64,000 nucleotides of DNA, from the NCBI RefSeq assembly GCF_007997295.1, contig NZ_VORY01000001.1, positions 248,001-312,000 on the forward strand. Direction: 5' to 3'. The position numbers and the translations under genes were made by a program. Position 1 is the first letter of the stretch. Each line of letters begins with the position of its first letter. Below, in pieces: positions 49,730-59,991 of this stretch. The DNA comes from Gillisia hiemivivida (GTDB lineage: Bacteria; Bacteroidota; Bacteroidia; Flavobacteriales; Flavobacteriaceae). Under the pieces are notes generated by a model. The model saw nothing but the letters and a program-made list of their open reading frames with translations, searched no databases and was not told the DNA's origin.

Positions 49730-52510
49730 TTGAGATTATTCTTCTTTCTAGCTTTTTTGTCTTCATTTTCTGGATTTTCACAGGAACTACCACCTGTAAT
49801 TAATTATAGCCCTATAACCTACGATGCCGGGAACCAAAATTGGATGATCTCACAAGCAGAGAATAAAAACATTTATATAGCCAATGGGACAGGACTACTA
49901 GAATTTAATGGGGCAGAATGGAATCTATATCCAATACCCAACAATACAATTGTGAGATCTGTAAAAGCAGTAGGTAAAAAGATCTTCACTGGGGCATATA
50001 TGGAAGTTGGTTATTGGGAGGAAAATAAATATGGAACTTTAGATTATACCAGTTTGTTAGATAAATTTCCAGAAGCAGTAAAAGATGGGGAACAATTCTG
50101 GCATATAGAGAACAGCGAAGATATTGTGATCTTTCAAAGTTTTGAAAAATTATATTTATATAATCTGAGCACTAATGAGATTACTAATGTTAAAACCATA
50201 GCTTCATCTGCAATTACTAATCTCTTTAAGGTTGAAGAAAATATTTACTATCAGCAGGAAGGGCAGGGAGTTTTCTTAATTAAGAATGGGAAACCAGAAT
50301 TATTGATACCTGCTGAGGTTATTAATGACTTAGAATTTATTCATATTTCTATAAAAGACAAACAGCTTCAGATAATTTGTAAATCTGGAGATTTTTATAC
50401 GTGGAATGGTTCAGAATTAGAGGCTTTTAATCAAGAATTGTCCAAAGCGATCAGTGGCTTAAGTGTTTTTTATGCACTGGATTTAGTAGATAATTCTTTC
50501 GTCCTGGGTACTGTTGAAAATGGTGTTTATCATGTGAACTCTAATGGAGAGCTATTAGAAAATTTCAATCAGACGAATGGACTTTTAAACAATACCGTTC
50601 TAAGTTTGTTTGAAGATGTGGATAATAATCTTTGGGCAGGACTAGATAATGGCATTGGGGTTATCAATCTTAATTCTGCATTTGAAATATTTCAAGATAA
50701 GAATGGTAAAATTGGTTCGGTTTATACTTCAATTAAAGAGAAGGATTATTTATATCTGGGAACTAATCAAGGTTTGTACTACAAAAAAGATGGAGAAAAG
50801 GCATATACTCTTATCCCTGGCACCAACGGGCAAGTATGGAGTTTGCAGAAAATAGATGATATTCTCTTCTGTGGTCATAATATGGGGACTTTTATAATTA
50901 AAGATGCTATAGCCCAGAAAATTGCAGACAGGTCGGGTACCTGGAAAGTTATAAAACTTGAGTATTATCCCGGTTTTTATTTACAAGGGCATTATAACGG
51001 TTTAAGTGTGTTAAAACGAAATGGAGAAGAAATTGAGGCTTATCCAATGCTTAAAGACTTTCCTCATTCATCCAAGTCCATAGTATCTAATAAAAATGGA
51101 GATATCTGGATTGGGAACGAGCATAAAGGTGTTTTTAAAATAAGATTGGATGATTCCTTAACTAATATAAGTGCCACTAAAAATTATCCATTTAAGGATG
51201 TTTCTGGAATAACTTCAAGTATTTTTAAGTTCAATGACACTTTATATTATGCTACAAAATCAGATTTCTTCCAATACTTACCAAGTTCAAATAAATTCAG
51301 TTCGAAAAATGAGTTATCTAAGATCACAACTAATTTTAAAAGAATTTCAGGGACTGTTGTAAATGACGGCTCAGATAAGATCTGGGGTTTTACTGAAAAT
51401 TCTATTTTTAATGTGGATCTTTCCCAATTGAGCTCGGGCTATAATTTGACGCCTATTTACTTACCCAAAGAGGTTAGGAATATTACTATTGGACATGAGA
51501 ATATTACTGCGCTAGGTAATGGTAAATACATAATTGGAGTTTCCGATGGTTATTTGATCTATAATCAAATGGAACTAGAAGATCTTAAGCATGAGATAAA
51601 AATAAATAAGATAACCAGTGCAACAGTAGAGAATAATGCCATTTTGGTTCCCCTAAATGAGGAGTCGGTATTTGCTTATAAATCGAATAACATCAATATA
51701 AATTATAGTGTCGCTGAATATGAAAAATTTATTTCTCCGGAGTACAGCTATAGACTTATAGGGTTAAATTCCAAGTGGAGCAAGTGGCAAAAAGCACCAA
51801 TGGCTTCTTTCAAAAACCTGTCTTTTGGAGATTATGAGTTTCAGGTAAAAGGAAAAATTGGAGCCAACACTACAGAAACGCTTTCCTACTTTTTTACAAT
51901 ATCAAGACCTTGGTATTTAAGCTGGATTGCGATTGCATGCTATGTCTTGTTGTTTTTAAGTATTCTGCTGCTAATTCACAGAACCAATTTAAGACATCAC
52001 CGGAAGATCAACGAGGAAAAAGAGAAGGAGCTTAAAATGAAGAATCTTGAAGCAGAACAAAAGATTATAAAGCTACAGAATGAGCAGTTGGGGAAAGATA
52101 TGACAAGTAAGAATAAAGAACTTGCCGCTTCTACAATGAGTTTAATTAAAAAGAATGAGTTCCTTAACAACATCAAGGACCAATTAAAAGAATCTGAATC
52201 TTCCAAAGTTAAATTGGTTATCAAGACGATTGATAAGGATATAAATGAAGAATACAACTGGAATTTATTTAAGGATGCATTTAATAATGCAGATAAAGAA
52301 TTCTTTAAAAAGATAAAATCGAAGCATCCTGATCTTACTTCCAACGATCTTAAGCTTTGCGCTTATTTAAGGTTAAATCTTTCATCGAAAGAGATCGCTC
52401 CTCTTCTTAATATTTCGGTAAAAAGTGTTGAAATAAAGCGATATCGTTTGCGTAAAAAAATGCTTTTACCAAGAGAAGTGAATCTTACAGAGTATATTCT
52501 TGATGTTTGA
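49730..52510 (+). CDS. Membrane sensor-regulator: beta-propeller, Y_Y_Y domain and LuxR-type HTH
   Basis: The 926-residue protein has a signal peptide (RLFFFLAFLSSFSGFSQ), a long periplasmic beta-propeller (repeats such as VDNNLWAGLDNGIGVINL and NGDIWIGNEHKGVFKI), a triple-tyrosine (Y_Y_Y) domain (about 640-735) and one membrane helix (WIAIACYVLLFLSILLLIH). A coiled coil and a C-terminal HTH (LTSNDLKLCAYLRLNLSSKEIAPLLNISVKSVEIKRYRLRKKM) follow. There is no histidine kinase domain. It is predicted to sense glycan fragments and control the adjacent SusCD locus. The start is TTG; no in-frame ATG fits the signal peptide better. Confidence 0.87.
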   Translation: MRLFFFLAFLSSFSGFSQELPPVINYSPITYDAGNQNWMISQAENKNIYIANGTGLLEFNGAEWNLYPIPNNTIVRSVKAVGKKIFTGAYMEVGYWEENKYGTLDYTSLLDKFPEAVKDGEQFWHIENSEDIVIFQSFEKLYLYNLSTNEITNVKTIASSAITNLFKVEENIYYQQEGQGVFLIKNGKPELLIPAEVINDLEFIHISIKDKQLQIICKSGDFYTWNGSELEAFNQELSKAISGLSVFYALDLVDNSFVLGTVENGVYHVNSNGELLENFNQTNGLLNNTVLSLFEDVDNNLWAGLDNGIGVINLNSAFEIFQDKNGKIGSVYTSIKEKDYLYLGTNQGLYYKKDGEKAYTLIPGTNGQVWSLQKIDDILFCGHNMGTFIIKDAIAQKIADRSGTWKVIKLEYYPGFYLQGHYNGLSVLKRNGEEIEAYPMLKDFPHSSKSIVSNKNGDIWIGNEHKGVFKIRLDDSLTNISATKNYPFKDVSGITSSIFKFNDTLYYATKSDFFQYLPSSNKFSSKNELSKITTNFKRISGTVVNDGSDKIWGFTENSIFNVDLSQLSSGYNLTPIYLPKEVRNITIGHENITALGNGKYIIGVSDGYLIYNQMELEDLKHEIKINKITSATVENNAILVPLNEESVFAYKSNNININYSVAEYEKFISPEYSYRLIGLNSKWSKWQKAPMASFKNLSFGDYEFQVKGKIGANTTETLSYFFTISRPWYLSWIAIACYVLLFLSILLLIHRTNLRHHRKINEEKEKELKMKNLEAEQKIIKLQNEQLGKDMTSKNKELAASTMSLIKKNEFLNNIKDQLKESESSKVKLVIKTIDKDINEEYNWNLFKDAFNNADKEFFKKIKSKHPDLTSNDLKLCAYLRLNLSSKEIAPLLNISVKSVEIKRYRLRKKMLLPREVNLTEYILDV

Positions 52511-52751
52511 ACCTATACATTGTTGTTTAAAAACTATACATAAACTCTACATATAGTAGTTTTAACACTAATTTTCCAAAGATTGTAACTATCTTTTGAC
52601 TAGTGTTTTGCATTATAATACCTAGGTAATAGAGGCTTGTGGGTTTTCCCTACATTTAATATTGCCATTGTATATGTTTTGTAAAGGTGAATTTTCTTGC
52701 TTCTTAACACTCTATTAATATATTGCCAATGCAATTTAAACAAACTTACAA

Positions 52752-55700
52752 ATGAAGAGATTTACATGTTTATTAATTGTCCTTTTTGGGGGAGTTATTT
52801 CTATGTATTCGCAATCGATTTCGGTCCAGGGGACCGTTTTAGATGAGAATAATGTTCCGCTATTAGGGGTAAATGTTTTAGTGAAGAATCAATCGCGTGG
52901 GACAACCACCGATTTTGATGGTAATTTTATAATAGAGAGTATAAACGTAGGCGATGTGCTTCAGTTCTCTTATATAGGATTTTTACCAAAAGAGATAACA
53001 GTCTCTTCTAACCAAACTTTAAAAATCGTTTTACAAACCGATTCTGAATCATTAGACGAGGTTGTTGTAATTGGATATGGTACTCAACAGAAAAAGGAAA
53101 TAACAGGAGCTGTTAGCGTTGTTGATTCCAAAACTATTGAAGAGCTTAATCCGGTTAGGGTGGAACAGGCACTTCAAGGAAGAGTTGCTGGAGTAAATAT
53201 TACTTCGACTTCTGGTTCTCCGGGTAGTGCTTCTAATATAAGTATAAGAGGTATTTCTACCAATGGGGATTCTAGACCTTTAATCCTGGTTGATGGAGCG
53301 GTTATAGAAGATTTAAGTGTAATTAACCCAAATGATATAGAAAGTATTAGTGTTCTTAAGGATGCTACTGCTGGTATATATGGAGTAAGAGCAGCAAATG
53401 GGGTTATTTTAATCACCACCAAAGGAGGTAAGAAAAACACAGACCTTAGAGTGGAACTGGATACTTATACTGGAATTCAGGAAACGAGTAGAAAGTTACC
53501 TGTTCTGAATGCTACTGAATACGCTGTAATAATTAATGAAGCTTTTGCAGCAGGTGGTGAGAATCCACCATTTAATGATTTTAGTGTTTTAGGTGAGGGA
53601 ACAGATTATCAGGATGAGATTTTTAGAGAAGCTTTTATATCAGATGTTAACGTTAGCGTTTATGGAGGTGGAGAAAAATCCACGTATTCTGCAGGAGCTG
53701 GTTATCTAGATCAAGATGGTATCGTTGGTGGTTCTAAGTCTAATTTTGAACGTATTACTGGAAGAGGAAGTTTTAACTATGATATTCTTGATAATTTAAA
53801 ATTATCTACAACAGCTATTTATACACATTCTAACAGAAGCACGCTTCCTGAGAACACATTGGGATCTGTTTTGTTTAATGCTATTAATATGGCTCCAACA
53901 ATCCCTGTTTTCGATGCAAATGGAGAATTTAGTCTAGCAGAAGGTTTAGGGAATGAGGTGATTAACCCGGTTGCACAAGTAGCTAACACTTATAATAATT
54001 CACAAGTAGATAAGATCACTGGAACAGCTGGTCTTGCCTATGACTTTTTTGATCATTTCAAGGCGGAAGCAAGATACCAGTTTAACTATTCTGAAGTAAA
54101 AGGAATTAGTTTCTTTCCGGAAGTCTTTTATGGTTCGGGAAAGGTTTTCAATATAAGCGAGGATAGAAATGTTGTAAATGAAAGCACAAACTTTTTTAGA
54201 GATTATACTTTTGATGCTTTTGTTTCTTACACAAATTCTTTTAATGATGTACATAATGTAACTGCCCTACTAGGGACTTCCGTTTTCAAATCTACAGGAG
54301 ATTTTTATGGATTTACAGGATTTAATATCCCAGGTAACTCGTTTGATAATGCAAGTATAGAGAATGCTTCAGATGTAGTAGATAATTACATAAATGTAAG
54401 CAATAGAATTTTTGACTCTAGATTATTATCTTACTTTGCTAGACTTCAATATAACTATGATCAGAAATATTTAATATCTGCAGTTATAAGGCGTGATGGT
54501 TCTTCTAATTTTGGACCAAAGAATAAATTCGGTTATTTCCCATCGGCATCAGCTGGTTGGGTGTTGAGTGAGGAGAAGTTTTTTGAAAACAATATTGTAA
54601 ACTTCTTTAAAATCAGAACTAGTTTCGGGATTTTAGGTAATGATCGTATTGGTGCTTTTGGTTACACCTCTCTTTTAAACGGGGAAGGAACCTATGTTTT
54701 TGACAACGAATTATTCTTTGGAGTTGCTGCTGGTAGACTTTCTAATCCAGAATTACAATGGGAAGAGCAAACAGCTTTCGATATTGGTATAGATGCAAGA
54801 TTATTTGGGTCTAAATTGGACCTTACGGTAGATTATTTCCAAAGAAGAACAGACGAGCTATTGTTGGTGCCTCAGGTTTCAGGAATCCTGGGAGTTGGAG
54901 CTCCGGGGGCTGGTGCCCCAATCGTAAATGCAGGTTCTGTAGAAAATAAAGGATGGGAATTCTCTTTTACCTACAAACAATTAGTAACAGACGATTTTGA
55001 TTTTAATGTGAGCTTCAACCTTACCACTTTAGAAAATGAAGTACTTTCTGTAGCTAACGAAAATGGGTTTGTTCCAGGAGGATTTTTTGCCGTAGGTCAA
55101 GGAGAAGCACCATCGAGAATGGAAGCTGGGCAACCAATCGGGTATTTTTATGGATTGAAATCTGACGGGATCTTTCAAAATGCTTCAGATATAGCTTCTG
55201 CTGCTACTCAATCTAATGCAAATGTAGGTGATCTTCGCTATGTAGATCAGAATGGAGATGGACTTATCGATTCAGATGATCGTGTTAATATTGGAGATCC
55301 AATTCCAGATCTTACAATGGGACTTAACATTGGATTCAACTACAAGAATTTCGACTTCATTGCTTATGCATTTGCTTCAGTAGGAAACGATATGGTAAGA
55401 GCATACGATAGAAATGAAATACGTACCAACAAAACTTCTTTTGTCTTGAATCGATGGACAGGGCCAGGTACTACAGATATATATCCTAGAGTGAATATTG
55501 GACCTAATTCCAATAACCAATTCTCAGATTTCTATGTAGAAGATGCTTCTTATGTAAGATTGCAAAATGTACAAGTAGGGTATAGTTTAAATAACGCCAC
55601 CACAGATCAGCTGGGGATTAGAAAACTGAGGTTCTACGTATCTGTGAACAATGCATTCACCTTGACAGAATATAACGGTTACGACCCTTCTGCTTCTACA

Positions 55701-55784
55701 GGAGACCCAATTGGAGCTGGAATAGATCAAGGATTTTACCCCGTACCTAGAGTTTATTCAGCAGGTTTAAACTTTAAATTTTAA
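52752..55784 (+). CDS. susC: SusC/RagA-type TonB-dependent glycan transporter
   Basis: The 1010-residue outer membrane protein has a signal peptide (LLIVLFGGVISMYSQ), a CarboxypepD_reg-like domain (VQGTVLDENNVPLLGVNVLVKNQSRGT), the TonB box/plug junction (SLDEVVVIGYGTQQKKEITGAVSVV), a plug with NPVRVEQALQGRVAGVNITS and the SusC-typical GDSRPLILVDGA and VLKDATAGIYGVRAANGVILITTK. The 22-strand barrel ends in AGLNFKF. It imports oligosaccharides with the adjacent SusD lid, powered by TonB. It is the first gene of a + strand run through GH3. The predicted substrate is beta-glucan, from the enzymes downstream. Confidence 0.95.
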   Translation: MKRFTCLLIVLFGGVISMYSQSISVQGTVLDENNVPLLGVNVLVKNQSRGTTTDFDGNFIIESINVGDVLQFSYIGFLPKEITVSSNQTLKIVLQTDSESLDEVVVIGYGTQQKKEITGAVSVVDSKTIEELNPVRVEQALQGRVAGVNITSTSGSPGSASNISIRGISTNGDSRPLILVDGAVIEDLSVINPNDIESISVLKDATAGIYGVRAANGVILITTKGGKKNTDLRVELDTYTGIQETSRKLPVLNATEYAVIINEAFAAGGENPPFNDFSVLGEGTDYQDEIFREAFISDVNVSVYGGGEKSTYSAGAGYLDQDGIVGGSKSNFERITGRGSFNYDILDNLKLSTTAIYTHSNRSTLPENTLGSVLFNAINMAPTIPVFDANGEFSLAEGLGNEVINPVAQVANTYNNSQVDKITGTAGLAYDFFDHFKAEARYQFNYSEVKGISFFPEVFYGSGKVFNISEDRNVVNESTNFFRDYTFDAFVSYTNSFNDVHNVTALLGTSVFKSTGDFYGFTGFNIPGNSFDNASIENASDVVDNYINVSNRIFDSRLLSYFARLQYNYDQKYLISAVIRRDGSSNFGPKNKFGYFPSASAGWVLSEEKFFENNIVNFFKIRTSFGILGNDRIGAFGYTSLLNGEGTYVFDNELFFGVAAGRLSNPELQWEEQTAFDIGIDARLFGSKLDLTVDYFQRRTDELLLVPQVSGILGVGAPGAGAPIVNAGSVENKGWEFSFTYKQLVTDDFDFNVSFNLTTLENEVLSVANENGFVPGGFFAVGQGEAPSRMEAGQPIGYFYGLKSDGIFQNASDIASAATQSNANVGDLRYVDQNGDGLIDSDDRVNIGDPIPDLTMGLNIGFNYKNFDFIAYAFASVGNDMVRAYDRNEIRTNKTSFVLNRWTGPGTTDIYPRVNIGPNSNNQFSDFYVEDASYVRLQNVQVGYSLNNATTDQLGIRKLRFYVSVNNAFTLTEYNGYDPSASTGDPIGAGIDQGFYPVPRVYSAGLNFKF

Positions 55785-55788
55785 AAAA

Positions 55789-57258
55789 ATGAAGATGAAA
55801 ATAAACACACTCAAAAAACGAATTATCTTCACTTTAGTAGCTTTTATCGCTATTTCTTGTAGTGACGATTTCGTGGATGTAACTTCTGAAAATGAAAGTG
55901 CAGATAACTATTTCAACTCTGAAGAGGAGTACCAACAAGCATTAATTGGAGCTTACGATCTTTTGCAAGCAACCTATTTGAATGTTATGATTGGTGAAAT
56001 TGCATCAGATAATACCTTAGCTGGAGGTGAAAGTGCCAATGATGTAATTGGATTTCAACAAATTGATAAGATGAGCCACACTCCTGTAAATCAACAGTTG
56101 CGGGATGTGTGGAATTGGATGTTTGCAGGAGTGAATCGTGCAAATTATATTCTTCAATTTCAGGATAAGACAGATTTTGAAGGAAGAAGCGAAGTGATAG
56201 CTCAAGCAAGATTTTTAAGAGCATATTATTATTTTGAACTGGTTAAATTCTTCGGAGATGTGCCGTTGTTTATAGATAAACCTTTGGAATTTGGAGAACA
56301 GTTTGATATAGTACGTACTCCACGAGCTGAGGTTTATGACCAAATTGAAGCAGATCTTATTTTTGCTGCAGAAAACTTACCTGCGACCCAAGCACAGACA
56401 GGACGTATTACTTCTGGTGCTGCAAATGCACTTTTAGGAAAAGCTTATTTATACCAAGAACAATTTACAGAAGCAGCTGCATCATTTGAAAAAGTGATTA
56501 GTGGACCTTATACGTTGGCGCAAGACTATGAGAGTATATTTGAACCAGAAGGAGAGAATGGACCAGGGTCTGTTTTTGAAATTCAATATACAGACAAAGA
56601 AGGTGCTGGTTTTGGTTGTCTTCAGTGTAGCGAAGGAAATGTAGCTGTTGGATTCAACGGAATTAGAAATTTCACCGGGCCAATATTTGGTTCTGGATTC
56701 AGTTTCAATCTTCCTGTTCAGGATGTGGTAGACGCTTTTTCTGAAAATGATATTAGAAAGGATGTTGCCATTTTAGATATAGATGCTTTTGCAAATGCTA
56801 CTGGTGCAACATTCATTGAGGGTTTTGAACATACAGGGTATTACAACCGTAAATATCTTGCTAGACAGGGCGATCTTAATACTGGGGATGCTAACCTTAC
56901 CAATCCTAATAATTATAGATCTATTCGTTTTGCAGACGTGTTATTAATGGCTGCAGAAGCCAACTTTAAGAAATCGCCGCCAGATGAAGGAAAGGCTAGG
57001 GAGTATTTAAACCGAGTTAGAGTGAGAGCTCAATTAGATCCGGTTGATTTTGTAGGAAGTATATTATTAGATCAAATATATATAGACCGAAGGTTAGAGT
57101 TAGTTGGTGAAGGTCATCGATTCTTTGACCTTGTACGTACCGGAAGAGCTGCCAGTGAAATTGATGGCTTTGTTGCAGGGAAACACGAATTATTTCCAAT
57201 TCCGGCAATAGAAATTGAACTAGCCGGTAATAACTGGGAGCAAAATCCAAATTATTAA
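55789..57258 (+). CDS. susD: SusD/RagB-type surface glycan-binding lipoprotein
   Basis: The 489-residue lipoprotein has a signal ending in FIAISCSDDF (lipobox Cys). SusD features are visible: NYFNSEEEYQQALIGAYDLLQ, WNWMFAGVNRANYILQ, ARFLRAYYYFELVKFFGDVPLF, a TPR-like GAANALLGKAYLYQEQF, and the C-terminal YRSIRFADVLLMAAEANFK and RRLELVGEGHRFFDLVRTGRA segment. It forms the lid over SusC on the cell surface and helps capture glycans. It begins 4 bp after the susC stop, so they are co-expressed. Confidence 0.95.
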   Translation: MKMKINTLKKRIIFTLVAFIAISCSDDFVDVTSENESADNYFNSEEEYQQALIGAYDLLQATYLNVMIGEIASDNTLAGGESANDVIGFQQIDKMSHTPVNQQLRDVWNWMFAGVNRANYILQFQDKTDFEGRSEVIAQARFLRAYYYFELVKFFGDVPLFIDKPLEFGEQFDIVRTPRAEVYDQIEADLIFAAENLPATQAQTGRITSGAANALLGKAYLYQEQFTEAAASFEKVISGPYTLAQDYESIFEPEGENGPGSVFEIQYTDKEGAGFGCLQCSEGNVAVGFNGIRNFTGPIFGSGFSFNLPVQDVVDAFSENDIRKDVAILDIDAFANATGATFIEGFEHTGYYNRKYLARQGDLNTGDANLTNPNNYRSIRFADVLLMAAEANFKKSPPDEGKAREYLNRVRVRAQLDPVDFVGSILLDQIYIDRRLELVGEGHRFFDLVRTGRAASEIDGFVAGKHELFPIPAIEIELAGNNWEQNPNY

Positions 57259-57280
57259 AAACTAAACTAAACGAATAAAG

Positions 57281-59977
57281 ATGAAAATATTCCAATTCTT
57301 AGCAATGCTTACAATCTCGGTCCTTTTATTTACAGGATGTGAGAAAGAAGAGATCACGAATTATGCATTTCAAGAAATCTCTGCACCTACAAGTGTAACA
57401 GCCAATTTTGATGTGGCTCAAGATGATTCAGGAGATGTCTCAATAACACCAAGCGGTGAAGGAGCACAGGTTTTCCAAGTTTATTTTGGAGATGGTAATG
57501 ATACGCCAGTAGAGGTTGCTCCAGGAGAGACAGTTTCTTATACTTATGGAGAAGGTGAATACCTGGTAAGAGTAATAGCTGTTGGTTCCACTGGTCTAAC
57601 TAGTGAATTTAACCAGAGGTTATTAATCTCCTTTAAGGCTCCAGAAAATTTGGTAGTAAATGTAGATCAGCCAGCTAATAATCCTGCAACGATTAGCGTT
57701 AGTGCATCGGCAGATTTTGCTGCTTCATTCGATGTTTACTTTGGAGATGCAGAAGATGAAGAACCAACTCAATTAATGCCTGATGCATCTATAGAACACA
57801 CATATGCCAGTCCGGGTACTTATACAATTCGTGTAGTTGCTAAAGGTGCTGGTGTTGCTACCACTGAAACTACTGTAGAAGTTGTTATTCCTGAGGCGAA
57901 CGATCCGGTAAAATTACCGATCACCTATGATATACCAACTGTTAATTATGCACTTGTAACTTTTAATGATGCTTCATTTGAAGTTGTTACTAATCCATTT
58001 TTATCAGGAGCAAATCCTGAGGAGTCAATGGTAGGAGCAATCACGAATTCGGGTGCTAACTTTGAAGGTGGGGCTTATAATTTGGGAGAGCCTGTAGATT
58101 TCAGCGGGGATAATAAAACTATATCAATGAAGTTTTATTCAGAAACGCCAGTATCGGTACTTGTGAAATTTGAAGGAGGTACTAACGACGATCGACCTAA
58201 CGAAGTTTCGGCCGATCATGGTGGAACAGGCTGGGAAGTTTTAACTTTCGATTTCGGTTCAGATGCTGTTAAGAGTTTCTTAGAAGGAGCTGATGATAAT
58301 GGTCAAGCTTTTGTACCAACTGGAAAATATAGCACTTTAGTTTTATTTGTTGAAATTGGTGAAACCACTGCAGGTACTTTCTATTTCGATGATATTATGC
58401 AGGAAGCCTCAACAGCAAATTGCGTTGCAGAAACGGAAGAAAATATAGATCCCGCGAATGGTCCTATTAACTGGACATTTAAGACAGATGATCCGGCATT
58501 TGCTTTCGAAGGATTTGGAAATGTTGAGGCTTCTATAGCCAGTAACCCGGCGACAGATGGAATTAACGCCAGCTGTAACGTAGGAAAAGTGGTTAAAAAC
58601 AATCCATGTGAATCTTGGGCTGGATTAGGTAAAGGACTCCAGACATCTATAGATTTCGCTACCACCGATAAAAAGGTTTTCACATTGAAAGTTCTTGCCG
58701 AAAATCAGGCTACAGATGTGACCTTAAGATTAGAATTTGAACCTCATCCTAATGTAGATCCAGCTGAAGAAAGGGTAGCTCAGGTTACTGAAGTTGGAGT
58801 ATGGCAGGAACTAACATTTGATTTCTCAGATGTAAATGACAAAACCTTCAAAAGTATCATACTTTATTTCGAAAGAGGCGCAGCTTGTGATGGCGATGTT
58901 TATTATTTCGATGATCTTAAACAAACAGATGGAGTAGCAGGTGGTGGAACAGCAAGCACAAAAACAAGCTTTCCTGTAGATTTCGAATCTGCTGCAAATG
59001 GTGGAGCCGCCGCAAACTGGTCGGTTTTTGAAAATGTAGATAATCCTCCATTAGAGATTATAAATAACCCTGATATGGCTGGTAATACTTCTGCAACAGT
59101 AGCAAAGTTTACCGCAAGACAAGCAGGGGCACCTTTTGCTGGTACCATTACACAATTACAAACTCCTTTTACATTGAGCGCATCAAACAGCACTGTAAAG
59201 GTTATGGTATGGAAAACGGTAATAAGCGATGTGGGTATTAAATTCGAAAATGCTGCAGGTGGATCTACAGGAGAGATTAAAGTTGCAAATACTAAGACCA
59301 ATGAATGGGAAGAACTTACTTTCGATTTCTCAGGGGCAGTTGGCGATCCTAACAATACTGATATTACAGGGCTTGTTGTGTTCCCAGATTTTAATGATAG
59401 CAGAACCCAAGACAATGTTGTTTATTTTGATAACGTTACTCTAAATGCCGCAGGAAGTGGTGGTGGATCAAGTGGAGGAACAGATCCAACTGCTGCTGCG
59501 CCAACACCAACTTTGGCTGCTGCAAATGTTATTTCCTTGTTTAGCGAAGCTTATACAGATGTTGCAGTAGATACGTGGAGAACAAGTTGGTCTTCTGTAG
59601 ACTATACTGAAACGACAGTTGATGGGAACGACGTGAAACTTTACAGTAACCTAGACTTTGTTGGAATTGAAACAGTTTCCTCTCAGATTGACGCATCAGG
59701 TATGACTCATTTTCATGTAGATTACTGGACAGGAAATGCGACAGTTTTTAGAATCAAATTAGTTGATTTTGGTGCTGACGGAGGTTTTCAAGGCGGGGAC
59801 GATACTGAACATCAAATTGAATTTAATGTAACTCCTAATCAATGGGTTAGTCTTGATATACCTTTAGCAGACTTTACTGGACTTACAACTACAGAAAATA
59901 TCGCGCAATATATATTTTCTGCAGCTACTGCAGGAGAAGCGAATGTTTATATAGATAATGTATACTTCCATAACTAG
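57281..59977 (+). CDS. PKD/CBM-like multidomain surface lipoprotein (surface glycan-binding protein)
   Basis: The 898-residue lipoprotein has a signal ending in LLFTGCEKEE. Two PKD-like domains follow (about residues 35-115 and 120-205; QVYFGDGNDTPVEVAPGETVSYTYGEGEYLVRV). Then come four beta-sandwich modules that end in similar strands (TFYFDDIMQE, DVYYFDDLKQ, VVYFDNVTLN, NVYIDNVYFH), the style of carbohydrate-binding modules. Gly/Ser/Thr linkers join the last ones. Its place after susCD is that of a SusE/F-like glycan-binding protein. No catalytic motif is seen. It probably binds laminarin-like beta-glucan at the surface; this is inferred from the neighbours. Confidence 0.83.
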   Translation: MKIFQFLAMLTISVLLFTGCEKEEITNYAFQEISAPTSVTANFDVAQDDSGDVSITPSGEGAQVFQVYFGDGNDTPVEVAPGETVSYTYGEGEYLVRVIAVGSTGLTSEFNQRLLISFKAPENLVVNVDQPANNPATISVSASADFAASFDVYFGDAEDEEPTQLMPDASIEHTYASPGTYTIRVVAKGAGVATTETTVEVVIPEANDPVKLPITYDIPTVNYALVTFNDASFEVVTNPFLSGANPEESMVGAITNSGANFEGGAYNLGEPVDFSGDNKTISMKFYSETPVSVLVKFEGGTNDDRPNEVSADHGGTGWEVLTFDFGSDAVKSFLEGADDNGQAFVPTGKYSTLVLFVEIGETTAGTFYFDDIMQEASTANCVAETEENIDPANGPINWTFKTDDPAFAFEGFGNVEASIASNPATDGINASCNVGKVVKNNPCESWAGLGKGLQTSIDFATTDKKVFTLKVLAENQATDVTLRLEFEPHPNVDPAEERVAQVTEVGVWQELTFDFSDVNDKTFKSIILYFERGAACDGDVYYFDDLKQTDGVAGGGTASTKTSFPVDFESAANGGAAANWSVFENVDNPPLEIINNPDMAGNTSATVAKFTARQAGAPFAGTITQLQTPFTLSASNSTVKVMVWKTVISDVGIKFENAAGGSTGEIKVANTKTNEWEELTFDFSGAVGDPNNTDITGLVVFPDFNDSRTQDNVVYFDNVTLNAAGSGGGSSGGTDPTAAAPTPTLAAANVISLFSEAYTDVAVDTWRTSWSSVDYTETTVDGNDVKLYSNLDFVGIETVSSQIDASGMTHFHVDYWTGNATVFRIKLVDFGADGGFQGGDDTEHQIEFNVTPNQWVSLDIPLADFTGLTTTENIAQYIFSAATAGEANVYIDNVYFHN

Positions 59978-59991
59978 GAAAAAAGAAAACT

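Noticed and set aside
58381-59415. Long antisense frames (100 and 170 codons) under the PKD/CBM protein gene
   Set aside because: They are mirror frames of a well-supported gene, have no recognisable domain, and reflect its codon composition.
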